64,000 nt of DNA from Cristatella mucedo (lineage: Eukaryota > Bryozoa > Phylactolaemata > Cristatellidae): positions 11,820,001 to 11,884,000 of the forward strand of contig WPIO01000005.1 of assembly GCA_009760855.2 (NCBI GenBank), read 5' to 3'. The position numbers and the translations under genes were made by a program. Under the pieces are notes generated by a model, which had not been told where the DNA came from, made no database searches, and was given only the letters and a program-made list of their open reading frames with translations. Shown in pieces: positions 10,929 through 20,399 of the stretch. Position 1 is the first letter of the stretch, and each line of letters starts with the position of its first letter.

Positions 10929-11769
10929 ACAAGGATGGATTTCGTAGCTCATGCTCGCCTGAGCGGTAGTTGGTCCATCCAACTCCAGCTGAGAGTCTTA
11001 GTCGGCTCACGAAAATAATCCAAGGGCGTTTGTGTATATCATCGCAATTATTCAGTTATCGCAATCTCAATTATCGCAAAGGCAGGCGAGAAGTCGACAA
11101 AAATATAAACCCCACTTGGCTAGGCCAAGTGACTAGTCCTGGAATATAAGTTACCCTTCGAATAGGGAAGCGTTAAAAGAACTGCTTCTAGCACATTCAC
11201 GTCGGTTACCGATTCTCACAGCATTATTGCATGGCTGCCCATCGTTGACTGCTGTAGTGACCCTTGCCGCTATAGGCCTCAATTTCTACTCTACCCCGAA
11301 GTCAACGACATAATGGCAGTGACAAGCCATCGCAGCTTGTTACCCATTCGGTTTGAGGACGCTTTTCCCTGCGAAGTCCTTGGCATATCTTGCACTGTGT
11401 TCCTTGAACCTCAAGCTTCTAGTGGTGGAAGTAATTTATTGACCAATGGAACCAAGCCTTGCTTTATTTAAGTTGTGTCTCATTTTTAATTATTTGTGTT
11501 CCAGAAATGGTCTCTGCCCTTCTGGACGCTTTTACATTCATTTTGATAACCCAACCGAAAAGCCAATGATTTTCCATAGGCTCGTGTGATGGTCCCACTC
11601 ACAATAAAGGTTCTCTTTTCGATCAAATATTCTCCTGCGTTTTTTCGCTCTCACGTCATACTATTATCTAAGTAAGGACATCTAGCCACAAATAGACGGC
11701 TTTTTCTGCAATGTGCATAGCGTGCGATAAAAGAAATAGTCTCTTATTCACGAAGTTTATTGGGGAATA
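10929..11769. other. Unassigned intergenic sequence
   Basis: About 840 bases with no gene, repeat family member or RNA gene that I can support. Confidence 0.4.
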
Positions 11770-12350
11770 TCAAAAAAATACTTATACAATTTGTTCAGCA
11801 ATCAAATATGTGTTTAGGTTAGCTTTCAAAAGACAAATGTGTTAGAACTGGGATCGGAAGTTCTGATGACTTCCGCATAAAAGAAAAAAGGTTATGCAAG
11901 CGACGTCTAATCCGGCTGTGAACCGAGAGCAAAAACTCTAAAACTAAACAAATTACCGATCTGCATCATATGCGACTTGCATCCAACTTGTCGAACCTTG
12001 ATAGATCGAGATACATGCTTGGTGAGCCGTGATGGCACACTAGGTAAGGCGGTTGCTTTCACGACCTCGGTCCCGAGGTCGTGGGTTCGATTCCTGCGGT
12101 GGGCGATCCTTTATCGCCTCTGCAAGCGGTGGTGATAGCCGTAAAGGCTCTTCTGTCGCTATACAAAAAGAGGCTGTTTAATCAGCTAGGATTTTTTTGA
12201 AGCCTGTTGAGGTGTATTCTTGTGACTTATACAGATTCATTTCCAGGGTAGGGTGCCTTATAAATTCCATAACTCGGCTAATACTTCACGTATCGGAGTG
12301 AAATTTGAAATGCGAGTTCAGCCCTGCTGTTTTTAAACTAACCCATACAA
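11770..12350 (-). repeat. Repeat C copy 3, split by a SINE-2 insertion
   Basis: In reverse complement it matches repeat C on both sides of the SINE at 12021-12198. The left part includes CATATGCGACTTGCATCC and TGATAGATCGAGATACATGC. The right part includes AAATTCCATAACTCGGCTAA and GAAATTTGAAATGCGAGTTC. The order is that of 8155-8480 read backwards, so the SINE entered a pre-existing repeat C. Confidence 0.55.
12021..12198 (+). mobile_element. SINE-2 copy (tRNA-derived), near full length
   Basis: Starts GGTGAGCCGTGATGGCACAC, contains an A-box-like GGCACACTAGGTAAGG and a good B box (GGGTTCGATTCC), then a tRNA-unrelated body ending GCTATACAAAAGAGGCTG and TTTAATCAGCTAGG before a T-run. Pol III internal promoter spacing is intact. 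It is not a functional tRNA: it has no acceptor-stem pairing and too long a body. Confidence 0.75.
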
Positions 12351-12494
12351 ATTTCTGATTTCGGCTTAATACATTTTGCTTTATATGTCCACGATTACGG
12401 AAAATAAAGCTCCAGTACGTTTATAGCCCAGAGTTAGCAGCTGTTTGCATTCAAGTTCCTTCTCGCTCTTTCTGCTCCAACCTACATAAATGTA

Positions 12495-12640
12495 ATTCAT
12501 TTATATGGCGCCCCAAGAGAACTTAATCTCTATTCAGGCGCTTCACATATGCCTCGGGGCTCGAGCCCACGACCTCAGTCAGACCTTGGTCGGGGCGAGC
12601 ACCTTAACCGCTAGACCAAACCAGCTCGTAAAACTTGCCT
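12495..12640 (-). mobile_element. SINE-1 copy
   Basis: Reverse complement of the 49318-49450 copy: GAGCTGGTTTGGTCTAGCGG head, GTCGTGGGCTCGAGCCCC B-box region, and CATATGTGAAGCGCCTGAAT followed by AGAGATTAAGTTCTCTTGGG as tail, ending in AAATGAATT. This copy and 49318 are the two best preserved. Confidence 0.75.
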
Positions 12641-12788
12641 TCACTGTTGAAATGGGATTATGTAATGCTTGCCAACTTTGTGGACGAGTTTTTTCCTCCA
12701 ATAATAAACGCAGCCTTGAAAAAGCACACAACACCGATGAGGACTGAGTGTTTTGAATTGGCACACTATTATTGGTATATAAAGACAT

Positions 12789-12950
12789 GATGATTCAACA
12801 GCCTCATTTGTATAGCGGCAGAAGAGCCTCCAAGGCTATCACCACTGCTTGTAGTGGGCAATAAAGGATCGCACAACGGCAGGGCTCGAATCCACGACCT
12901 GGGTCGTTTTGAGCGAGCACCTTACCTCCTGGGCTAAGGCCCAGGGGTGA
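12789..12950 (-). mobile_element. SINE-2 copy (GCCCAGG-head variant)
   Basis: On the - strand: GCCTTAGCCCAGGAGGTAAG head, GGTCGTGGATTCGAGCCCTG B-box region, then GCGATCC-type junction, TAGCCTTGGAGGCTCTTCTG and GCTATACAAATGAGGCTGTT. The A-box region differs from the 12021 copy, so the family has at least two head variants. Confidence 0.7.
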
Positions 12951-13282
12951 TACAAGAACTATTGTAAATCACACTAATTCACTTTAGCCTTAGCTAAGCC
13001 TAGCTTCGATAAGCACACAGTTGAAAGGCAGCTGCACCGTCCGGAAATGCTTTAGTCGACCTCAACTAACTAACACTCCTTAACTACTTTCACGTCAGCA
13101 TCGTACCTAACGATCGTTGCAAGAATCTAGCAGATGGTTTTTTTCAACCTTTTTTACAAGTAAGATGAACTTGATCAGTGGCCATCCTACAGCCGTGACC
13201 GCTGCAATGACCCTTGAGCGTCACAAAGCCGTCAATCATAATTGGTGTCTGAAATATGTGGAATAACTGCTGAAGGACCCTG

Positions 13283-13350
13283 GTGGTGATAGCCGTAAAG
13301 GCTCTTCTGTCACTATACAAAGCAGGGTGATTAATCAGCTAGTATTTATT
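13283..13350 (+). mobile_element. SINE-2 3' fragment
   Basis: GGTGGTGATAGCCGTAAAGG, CTCTTCTGTCACTATACAAA and TTAATCAGCTAGTA are the SINE-2 tail; the tRNA-like head is missing. Confidence 0.65.
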
Positions 13351-13429
13351 TATGTACTTTTTAAGAGGTGGTTTCGTGCTTGCCTCATTGTTTGCAACTT
13401 TATAGGCAAGCGCTAAAGCTGGAAGATGG

Positions 13430-13980
13430 ACTACTGTATGTTAAAGTTAAATGTGTCAAAGTTACGAGCTGAACGTAAGTCTTTGAACGATGAAATAGCT
13501 GACTGCTATGCCGAGCTTCGCGAGTCTAAAAATTTCCCCCGCTGAACTTCTGAGAATGTTGATACACTGCTTAGTCAAAATTCAGGAAATATGCAAACTA
13601 TTATTCTGACCTTACGGGACTATGCTCACACCATGGAATGAATGTCGAGGCATATTGGTAGCAGAGCACCATAAAGCTGCATTTAGACGCACAAATTCGG
13701 ATGGAATGGATACAGTTAAGGTAAGCGGTTGAAGCAAAAGTCAAAACAATCTTTTCTTCTTGTCACGGATAATCTGCAGTCTGCTAAGAGTAAAATGGAG
13801 ACAGCTACAAGGCTGGATATTGAGTGTTGTGACGACGGCAGCAAGGTTGAATTTCTTGCTGATGACGCTGGGCTTGTCAATCATGTTGTTGTCTTACTTA
13901 GCCGATGAAGTGTTTCCAAAACTATTTTTTCGATACAGTTTTGATCTGATCGAGAGTCTTTTGGCAATTCCACACATGGT
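13430..13980 (+). pseudogene. Degenerate coding-like fragment, family unknown
   Basis: One frame reads MDYCMLKLNVSKLRAERKSL, then NDEIADCYAELRESKNF up to a stop. After further stops comes LLVTDNLQSAKSKMETATR, then LDIECCDDGSKVEFLADDAG. The first part is helix/coiled-coil-like. The alternation of protein-like text and isolated stops suggests a decayed gene or transposon ORF. I do not recognise the family. Confidence 0.3.
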
Positions 13981-14049
13981 GATTTGATGCCACTAAGCTG
14001 AAGATTTAACTAACGCCTATCTCAAGTACGTGTATCTGTGTGAGCAGTC

Positions 14050-15224
14050 GCAGACCCGAATGTCGAATTGACAATGTGCCGGGCAGTGTATTAACAATCG
14101 CATGAGGCCACGCAGGAGCTCATGACCGTCATGACTAATCCTAGGCCACCTCTCGCGGCGCGAGCCTCAGCTCCTGTACGACTGCCTTTATAAACTCCGC
14201 CGGCCACTCCTGCGCCATTGCCTTCGGTCTCTCGGTCTGTCACGCCTCCTCACGTCTTCTGCTGGCCTCTCGCGCCTCTCCGCTACCAGCAGTTTGGAAA
14301 CCGAATCGACCGCAAAATGCGCATCGTCTGTTGCTGCCACTGCTCGGTCTTCGCTTCCGACAGCTCGGCGAACATCTCTCGTGCCTTCTCGGCCAGCGTC
14401 TCGCCTGCCGCCATAGTAGCACTTCACGAACTTCCGTCGATGCTAACGCTTCGCTCCATGCCACCGTCGCCTACGAGACCATTAGCGCCGACTCGCTGGC
14501 AACCAGCGCTGTCCCGGTCTTTACCAGTGGTTTCCCAGCCGCCACCTCTTCTCTGGCAGACGGAGCGTCCTCTCTGGCAGACACGGCCGTCTCTCTGTCA
14601 GACGCTGCCGTTGCTCTGACGGACGCTGCCGTCTCTGGGCCGGATGCCTCCGTCTCACTCGTGGTGTCGCCTCTGCGGGGTCTGCCGTGGTCTCTATCGC
14701 CACCTCTGCGGGCTCCACCAGCATCTCTGCTGGCTTTGCCTTCGTCGCCCGGCACACCGTCGGCGATTTCTGCTACCGCTGCTGTCACTCTTGTTGGCCT
14801 CCTCAGTCCGACCAGCGTTTATCACACCCGAGCGAAGCAGCCGCGCTTTACCGGCCTCCTCCTCCTCCAGCCGCTTCTGCACTATCGCCTCCGCTTTCCT
14901 GGCACTCTGCAAGTCCGACCGCCGAAGCCTCTTCTCACCTCCAGGGCTTGCAAACGCCTTCACGAGTGTGGCACGCTGCTAGGCGTAGTCCTCTTGAACC
15001 AAGTCAGTAAGGGTCGCGGCGAAAGTTGATGCACTGCCTCCCAGGAACATAAACATGTACATGTGCCACAAAGCTGGATCGACACCTCGTTCATTAAGCC
15101 TCCTTCCCGAGTTGAGCTGCCAGCTTACGAAGTCGTCCCCGACGTCGCAATATTTCAGTATCATCTCCTGGCATGGACTACTCTGCAGCTTCGGACGAAA
15201 TAGCTTGTAGTTTAACATTCTCTA
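14050..15224 (-). pseudogene. Decayed LTR-element gag-like region
   Basis: Starting at 15218 on the - strand, just inside the LTR at 15245-15485, an ATG frame reads MLNYKLFRPKLQSSPCQEMI, then LKYCDVGDDFVSWQLNSGRR, to a stop at about 14980. After a frame change there is a highly charged helical segment (RKAEAIVQKRLEEEEAGKAR) and then 21-base repeats. The position directly after an LTR leader, the acidic/basic coiled-coil character and the lack of host-domain hits fit a retrotransposon gag, but no nucleocapsid zinc knuckle is clear. GC content is much higher than in the flanks. Confidence 0.4.
14550..14654. repeat. 21-base tandem repeat (5 units), codes heptads
   Basis: Five diverged 21-base units at 14550, 14571, 14592, 14613 and 14634, of the form TCTCTGKCAGACGCTGCCGTC. 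Because 21 is a multiple of 3, both strands stay open: + reads SLADTAV/SLSDAAV heptads and - reads TAASDRE/TAVSARE heptads. It lies within the gag-like region. Confidence 0.7.
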
Positions 15225-15244
15225 AGCGGCAGGTATGCGATACC

Positions 15245-15485
15245 ACACAGAAAACCGAAGCGGGCTCAAAGACGTTTATTCACACGGACGCCGCAGCGGG
15301 CCAGTACGCGACTGCCCTCCTGGCGTCCTCGACCTAACTCCCCGGGCCTTTTCCACCCGTTACTTATATACCATTGCCCTAAATCGCAACAGTGCATAAT
15401 CCAACGACATTGTCATAATCTTAAAATAGCCACAGACTGGAATCCTGGCAGTGCCAGGACTTCGCATTTTAAGTAGGTCACAATT
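15245..15485 (-). mobile_element. LTR of a second LTR retrotransposon
   Basis: Read on the - strand it shows the order expected of an LTR: a palindrome near its 5' end (TCCTGGCA/TGCCAGGA around 15456), a TATA-like GGTATATAAGTAAC near 15370, an AATAAA near 15275 and then the leader of the gag-like ORF. The exact ends and any target duplication are not resolved, and the second LTR is not seen. Confidence 0.5.
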
Positions 15486-15679
15486 GTTCATGTAATGATG
15501 CTGGGGGTCTACTTCTTCCTGAGTTAAGTGAACTTATTACGCTCCAATTTGAGATCATTTCAGGCATCTATTAAGAAAGCCCTAAAGCACGGAAGAAATT
15601 GAGCTCAGTCATAAGCACAAAATGAATGCATTTCCTCTCTCTCCTACCTGAACTCGCGTTTGCTGCTCCTGTCATAGGA

Positions 15680-15775
15680 CTAATAATAATAATAATAACA
15701 ACAATAATAATAATTCATCTGCATAACACCCTCAGAGAACTTTAAATCTCTTTCTAGGCACTTTACAGATGCTGT
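15680..15775 (-). mobile_element. LINE-A 3' tail
   Basis: AAT/ATT repeat followed by ACACCCTCAGAGAAC and ATCTCTTTCTAGGCACTTTA, the reverse complement of the LINE-A 3' end. It is the distal part of the LINE-A copy that continues at 16344, split by a LINE-B insertion. Confidence 0.7.
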
Positions 15776-15795
15776 ATAGAAAGCATTACCAAACG

Positions 15796-16335
15796 ATTTG
15801 TGTTAATGTAATGTAATGTAATGTATCTCCGTCTGTAAAGACTATGTGGGTGTTACGCAGGAGAGTTTTGTATAGCGCACTCACAGCCTAAGCGGCTTTC
15901 GCTACGCATTCGGTAGCCAACAGACTTCGTCTCACGCAACAAAGAGAAAGTGGGAAGCATAACTGAGTCAGGAGAGCAGTTGAGGTGGTGAGTAGCATAG
16001 AAGTAGCAGCTCAGGACCGCTGAAAAAGATGAGCCATAGTCGGCAGTAGGAGAGTAGTTGTCGTTGCGTAAGAATCGTGGAAGCGAGTTCCACAGTCTAG
16101 GACCTGCAGCGCTAAAGCTTCTGTCGCCAACTGTCTTTAAGCGGAGGAATGGGACAGCTAATTTATTGTCCACACAGGACCTGAGGGCACGAACAGGCTG
16201 AAACTGATGTAGCAGTTCAGCTAGGTACGAAGGAGCCAACCCATGGCGGGCCTTGTGGGTCAGCGTAAGAACTTTGCTCTGTATCCTTTGCTCAACCGGC
16301 AACCATCCTAGCTCTTTCAGCAAAGGTGACACGTG
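15796..16335 (-). mobile_element. LINE-B copy with ATTAC tail, inserted in LINE-A
   Basis: Four GTAAT units (15796-15824) are the reverse complement of the LINE-B ATTAC tail. The - strand frame then gives WLPVEQRIQSKVLTLTHKAR, SCVDNKLAVPFLRLKTVGDR and WNSLPRFLRNDNYSPTADYG without stops. It is 5'-truncated at about 16335, where LINE-A-type sequence resumes. Confidence 0.85.
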
Positions 16336-16343
16336 TAACATCC

Positions 16344-16512
16344 GAAAGTAGAAGGCACAATGTAAGCAGGCATATGTGCGAGAAAGACGAATCACAAAGA
16401 CCCAGTAAATGCTGTAATAAACGGTTGCATTTAAGTTTCTTGTTTTAATTTCCTCCTGTCAGGGGATGTTGTGGTGTGTGTCAGTAGTGAGTTCCTGGCT
16501 AAACTTGGAGGC
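16344..16512 (-). mobile_element. LINE-A fragment (other side of LINE-B insertion)
   Basis: GACGAATCACAAAGACCCAG, TAAATGCTGTAATAAACGG, GTCAGGGGATGTTGTGG and GTAGTGAGTTCCTGGCT are the reverse complement of the LINE-A C-terminal and 3' region, strongly decayed. Confidence 0.65.
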
Positions 16513-16514
16513 GC

Positions 16515-16990
16515 CTAAATTTCTTTTATCCCCCCAGCTCTGACTCATCTCTCACATTAAAATGCGGTGTCAATCACATGAATGCCTCATTAACACAAAT
16601 ACATGCAATAACATACATCCTTAAACGATGCATGGTTCTGCACCAGAGGACACTCCTTAAACCAAAATAAAAGACCATACTTATGAAAATGTAAAATTCA
16701 GCCACACCCATCGATCTAAAGATCATACACCACCAGGCAAGCTGGCAAGCACCACAACCAAAACAGGAAAGATAGCAAACCAAGCACGAGATAAGCTCAC
16801 CATGGAAGGACGTTGCAAGTAGCAAAAGAAACAGTACGGCAGGCACCAAGCGTAGTTTTTTTTATAATTTCATGCATCTTTGGGGTGGCCCGCAGTGCAG
16901 GCCACGGCACGACTGCTATCGACCAACCGGAGTCTTATGCTGCGAAATTATTTAGGCACTGCTGGAGAAAAGAAAAGAAAAAAATATATA
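16515..16990. other. Unassigned sequence
   Basis: About 475 bases with no supported gene. The - strand frame at 16574-16849 is hydrophobic and signal-peptide-like, but it opens with TTG and has no ATG at the right place. Confidence 0.4.
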
Positions 16991-16995
16991 AGATA

Positions 16996-17168
16996 TTAGC
17001 TGACTCGAAGCCTCATTCGATAGTATAGCGGTAGAAGAGCCTTATCAGTTTTCACCCTCCCCCCCCCCCCCCGCTTTCAGTTGGCAATAAAGGCTCGCCC
17101 ACTGCAGGATTCGAACGCACTACCTAGGTTGAGGAGAGCGAGCAGCTTGCCTCACGGGAAATCACGGC
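16996..17168 (-). mobile_element. SINE-2 copy with C14-type homopolymer
   Basis: SINE-2 body and B-box region in reverse complement (GCAGGATTCGAACGCACTAC, GGCAATAAAGGCTCGCC, TATAGCGGTAGAAGAGCC). A long C run at about 17058-17072 sits where other copies have a short C-rich stretch. Confidence 0.65.
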
Positions 17169-17904
17169 CGCTTCTCAAGTATCCTTTGCTCAGGCACACT
17201 TTTTTTGCACAGGCTTGGATACTTGCTTAGGCTCGCACGCCTAGTGGCCCGTCCCTCCAAGCACGAGTCTCCACGAGCCTTCGCCATAGCACCGGCCGCT
17301 ATCGCGTTATTGCCACATACCGTTGCTGCACTGTCCGTCATCGCTGAGCCGTACACTGCGTTCACAACAGCGCCCGTGAATGCTTACCGGCTGCCGCATC
17401 TGACCAGGCAGAGTCGCAGTCAAACGATTAAAGTGTAGCCGCGAAAGTATTAGTCCCCCAAGTGCTCCGCCATGGACCGTGCAATGCAGCGCTTTAGTGC
17501 GTTTAAAACATACGGGGCCACAACTGGGCGTCGAAAGCGACAGTTTTTGTGGGCCGGCAAGCTGCGGTTGCGCGCTAGTGCAAGCGCTTTAAGCGGTGCA
17601 AACCGGTCGGACGGTGTTAACTATGTCAAAAACCCTAAGCTCGAGTGTAATACCAATTCCGTATGGCTGCAATCGCTAGCGCTGACCCGACCGCGAAGGC
17701 GGACCGCTACAACACAACTAGAGACAAGAGCGGCTAACTGAGTAGCCGGCGGAATACAACAAGGCAGTCTAGGTTACACTTAGCTATTCGTCGTCGCAGG
17801 TTTGAACTCTTGTGCTCTCGAAACGAAGTCTCTCGCATGAACTACTGAAGCTGCAGCAGCGCCGCTGTCCCAGATTAATCCAGCTCCGATATTCAATGTA
17901 TCTG
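17169..17904. other. Unassigned sequence, locally CpG-rich
   Basis: About 740 bases between SINE-2 and LINE-B. Several short frames are open on both strands (for example 17472-17741), rich in A, R and T. This is expected from GC-rich sequence; I recognise no domain. Confidence 0.4.
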
Positions 17905-18842
17905 CATCCAAATGTTTATGAAACTTGAAATTAAATGACGATAAAACCGAAGTGCTGCTCATAGGACACCCTAACCGTGTGGCTGGATTAAGAGGCTTTG
18001 CTCTTCTAATAGGTGATGCTATAGGGCGACCATCACCATTTCCAACAGCTGCCTCAATTTTTAGAAGCTTTATTCAGAAGATTGTTTCTACAGCTAGCCA
18101 TCACGTCCGATCCCTATCAAAGGTTAGGAGCTGTCTTCCACAGTTGCTTGCAAACAATTTAGCTAGCTCTTTAGTTCTCTCTTGGCTTGATTGTTGCGAT
18201 TCACCTTTGTCTGGACTGCCAAAGAAAGCAACTATGCCACTGCAGCTGACTATGAATATGGCTGCAAGGCTAGTCTTCAAGTCCCAGAGGTTTGATCATG
18301 TGTCTCCTTTGCTAAAAGAGCTAGGATGGTTGCCGGTTGAGCAAAGGATACAGAGCAAAGTTCTTACGCTGACCCACAAGGCCCGCCACGGCTTAGCTCC
18401 TTTGTACCTAGCTGAACTGCTACATCAGTTTCAGCCTGTTCGTGCCCTCAGGTCCTGTGTGGACAATAAATTAGCTGTCCCATTCCTCCGCTTAAAGACA
18501 GTTGGCGACAGAAGATTTAGCTCTGCAGGTCCTAGACTGTGGAACTTGCTTCCACAATTCTTACGCAACGAGAACTACTCTCCAACTGCCGACTATGGCA
18601 CATCCTTTTCAGCGGTCCTGAGCTGCTACTTTCATGCTACTCACTATCTCAACTGCTCTCCTGACTCTGCTATGCTTCCCACTTTCTCTTTTTTGCGTGA
18701 GACAAAGTCTGTTGGTTACCGAATGCGTACCGAAAGTCGCTTAGGCTGTGAGTGCGCTATACAAAACTCTCCTGCGTAACACCCACATAGTCTTTATGAC
18801 TTTGCGGAGTTACAGACGGAGATACATTACATTAAATTACAC
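17905..18842 (+). mobile_element. LINE-B copy with long intact RT C-terminal frame
   Basis: A 284-codon frame (17925-18779) begins in the post-YADD region (KLNDDKTEVLLIGHP) and runs through MPLQLTMNMAARLVFKSQRF, WLPVEQRIQSKVLTLTHKAR and LWNLLPQFLRNENYSPTADY to CECAIQNSPA-stop. The 3' untranslated part (TAACACCCACATAGTC, GAGTTACAGACGGAGATAC) leads into an ATTAC-type tail. It is 5'-truncated, with no endonuclease or YADD box. The intact frame suggests a relatively recent copy. It interrupts the integrase end of the Gypsy element. Confidence 0.9.
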
Positions 18843-18844
18843 TG

Positions 18845-19365
18845 CACAGCCATTCGCTGCCTTTATGGTTCCCGGAGACCAAATTGTTGTCCCGTCATGA
18901 TAATCCCTGTACCCCAATACGCCTAGTTGAAGATGAAGGCACGGTATCACATCTAGTGGCAGGATGCAGCAGCTTCAGGCACGTGCGAAAGTTCAGGCCA
19001 AGCAGCAATGGCGATGGGGTGGACCCGGTCGTAGCGTTTTCAGAGTAGCGGTACTTTACACAGAAAGCGGTTTACGCGCCGCAGGGATCGCCAGTGCCAT
19101 ATGCATTTACCCGCTTGAGATTTTGCGAAAAGCGCTCAGCTAGTCCATTGCTCTGTGGGTGACGAGGTGCCGAAAGAAAGTGCCTGATGCCGTTAGCCTG
19201 TAGAAAACTAGCAAAGTAATGAGAGGTGAACTGGTGCCAGTCGTCAGGCACAACTGCACTGGGTAGACCCAATCGGGCAGTGTCCACCACGTCGAGACTG
19301 TGATGCCAGACGTTGCCTCCCTCACGCGGAACACTTTGGGCCACTTCAAGAACGCATCTACCACT
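18845..19365 (-). pseudogene. Gypsy integrase core and C-terminus (decayed)
   Basis: Encodes the end of the rve catalytic core: PDDWHQFTSHYFASFLQANG and IRHFLSAPRHPQSNGLAERF. This is the conserved DNG-x-QFTS ... HPQSNG-x-AER region, with the first catalytic Asp context altered to PDD-W. After a frame change, SENATTGSTPSPLLLG and RCDTVPSSSTRRIGVQGLS match the Gypsy integrase C-terminal segment. Several stops are present. Confidence 0.8.
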
Positions 19366-19471
19366 ACTAGGAACTAGTGATTGTCAAGTGGCTCAGCAAA
19401 ACCGATGCGAAAACGTCTCCAGCGTCCCGCTGGGTCACTCCACTTATGCGAGCTCGCCGGCGGTGCATGCC

Positions 19472-19660
19472 TCACTTGGTTGCAATGGGGCAGCGACGGC
19501 ACGCAGATTCTATATATCTGTCTATGCTCCACCACCATACGTAGTTTCTAGCAGTCGCCTTCATTTTAATTACGCCGAGATGAACGTCGCTAAGCTCATG
19601 CACGAGCTGGCCGCGGAGGGAAGTGAGTGCGTCTCGTGCCCCAAAGCAGACGCCCACCGC
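19472..19660 (-). pseudogene. Gypsy integrase N-terminal zinc-binding region
   Basis: LVHELSDVHLGVIKMKATAR, NYVWWWSIDRYIESACRRCP. The HHCC motif is visible as H-x(n)-H ... C-x2-C (HELSDVHLG, CRRC), as in Ty3/Gypsy integrases. It lies about 100 bases upstream of the core on the same strand. Confidence 0.8.
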
Positions 19661-19949
19661 GTAATGCCAGCTCCCGTCTGCAGTTTTAGTATGGGGTCGT
19701 CTTGGCCGCTGAGGAATTTCTGGCCGGAAACCCCATCAGCATTGTGTCAAAAGTAGCAGACACTGTTAGGTTGCTTCTAAGCGCTGCCCAAACCACTTGC
19801 ATAGTCACAGGAAACATAGAAAAAAAAATGTTCAACGTAGAAAAAGCAGTCTCTGGACAGGGTCTTCCTTTTGTGGCAACGGTAGTCGCTACATAGCATC
19901 AGCGTTAGCAAGATCTTCTAACCGCCTGTACTCGATGCTATAGGTATAT

Positions 19950-20390
19950 GCAGATAACACCGCAGCCGAGCGATGCATACGCATGGCAGCAATTGGCGGT
20001 CTTAGGGTTGGGGGATAGTCATGAGTGGGCAGTGCTCGGTAAGCAGCAGGAACGCCCGTGCATACAAATATAGAGCAAAACACACCAAGCTGAAAATTAG
20101 TGCCGAGGCAATGCCTTCTCAATCTACGAACAGTTTTTATGACTAGTAGATAGAGTACGGTAAGCGAAGGCGATGGGTCTCTCCAGTCCGTGGGTGATAT
20201 CGATGAGATAAAACAGCACCCAGTCCATAAGATGACGCGTCGTAAACTAGCACGAACATTTCGTTGGGGCTGTATGATGCCAGGACGCGTTTGGAGCTAA
20301 TTATCTCCTTAACTTTTATGAAAGCCGGTTGACATGGAACAATCAATAGCCACATACTTTCCTTTTGAAGCAATTCGTACAAGGGGTGCT
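19950..20390 (-). pseudogene. Gypsy RNase H region
   Basis: YELLQKESMWLLIVPCQPAF, then VKEIISSKRVLASYSPNEMF and VLVYDASSYGLGAVLSHRY. The YDAS-x-YGLGAVLSH block is the first catalytic Asp region of the Ty3/Gypsy RNase H. The remainder down to about 19950 is too damaged to follow. Confidence 0.8.
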
Positions 20391-20399
20391 ATACCTGTG

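Noticed and set aside
12021..12110. A functional tRNA gene
   Set aside because: B box is present, but acceptor and anticodon arms do not fold properly and the same unit with a non-tRNA body recurs many times: it is a SINE.
14218..15029. Long Ser/Pro/Ala-rich + strand ORFs
   Set aside because: GC-rich shadows of the - strand gag-like region that follows an LTR in the proper orientation; the repeat unit length keeps both strands open.
16574..16849. Signal-peptide-like hydrophobic - strand ORF
   Set aside because: Begins at TTG rather than ATG, with no splice context or homologue recognised.
18845..19020. A + strand zinc-knuckle-like reading (C...E-x-TVSHLVAGC) as another LINE C-terminus
   Set aside because: The - strand reads as the Gypsy integrase C-terminus in line with the rest of that element, so the + reading is a shadow.
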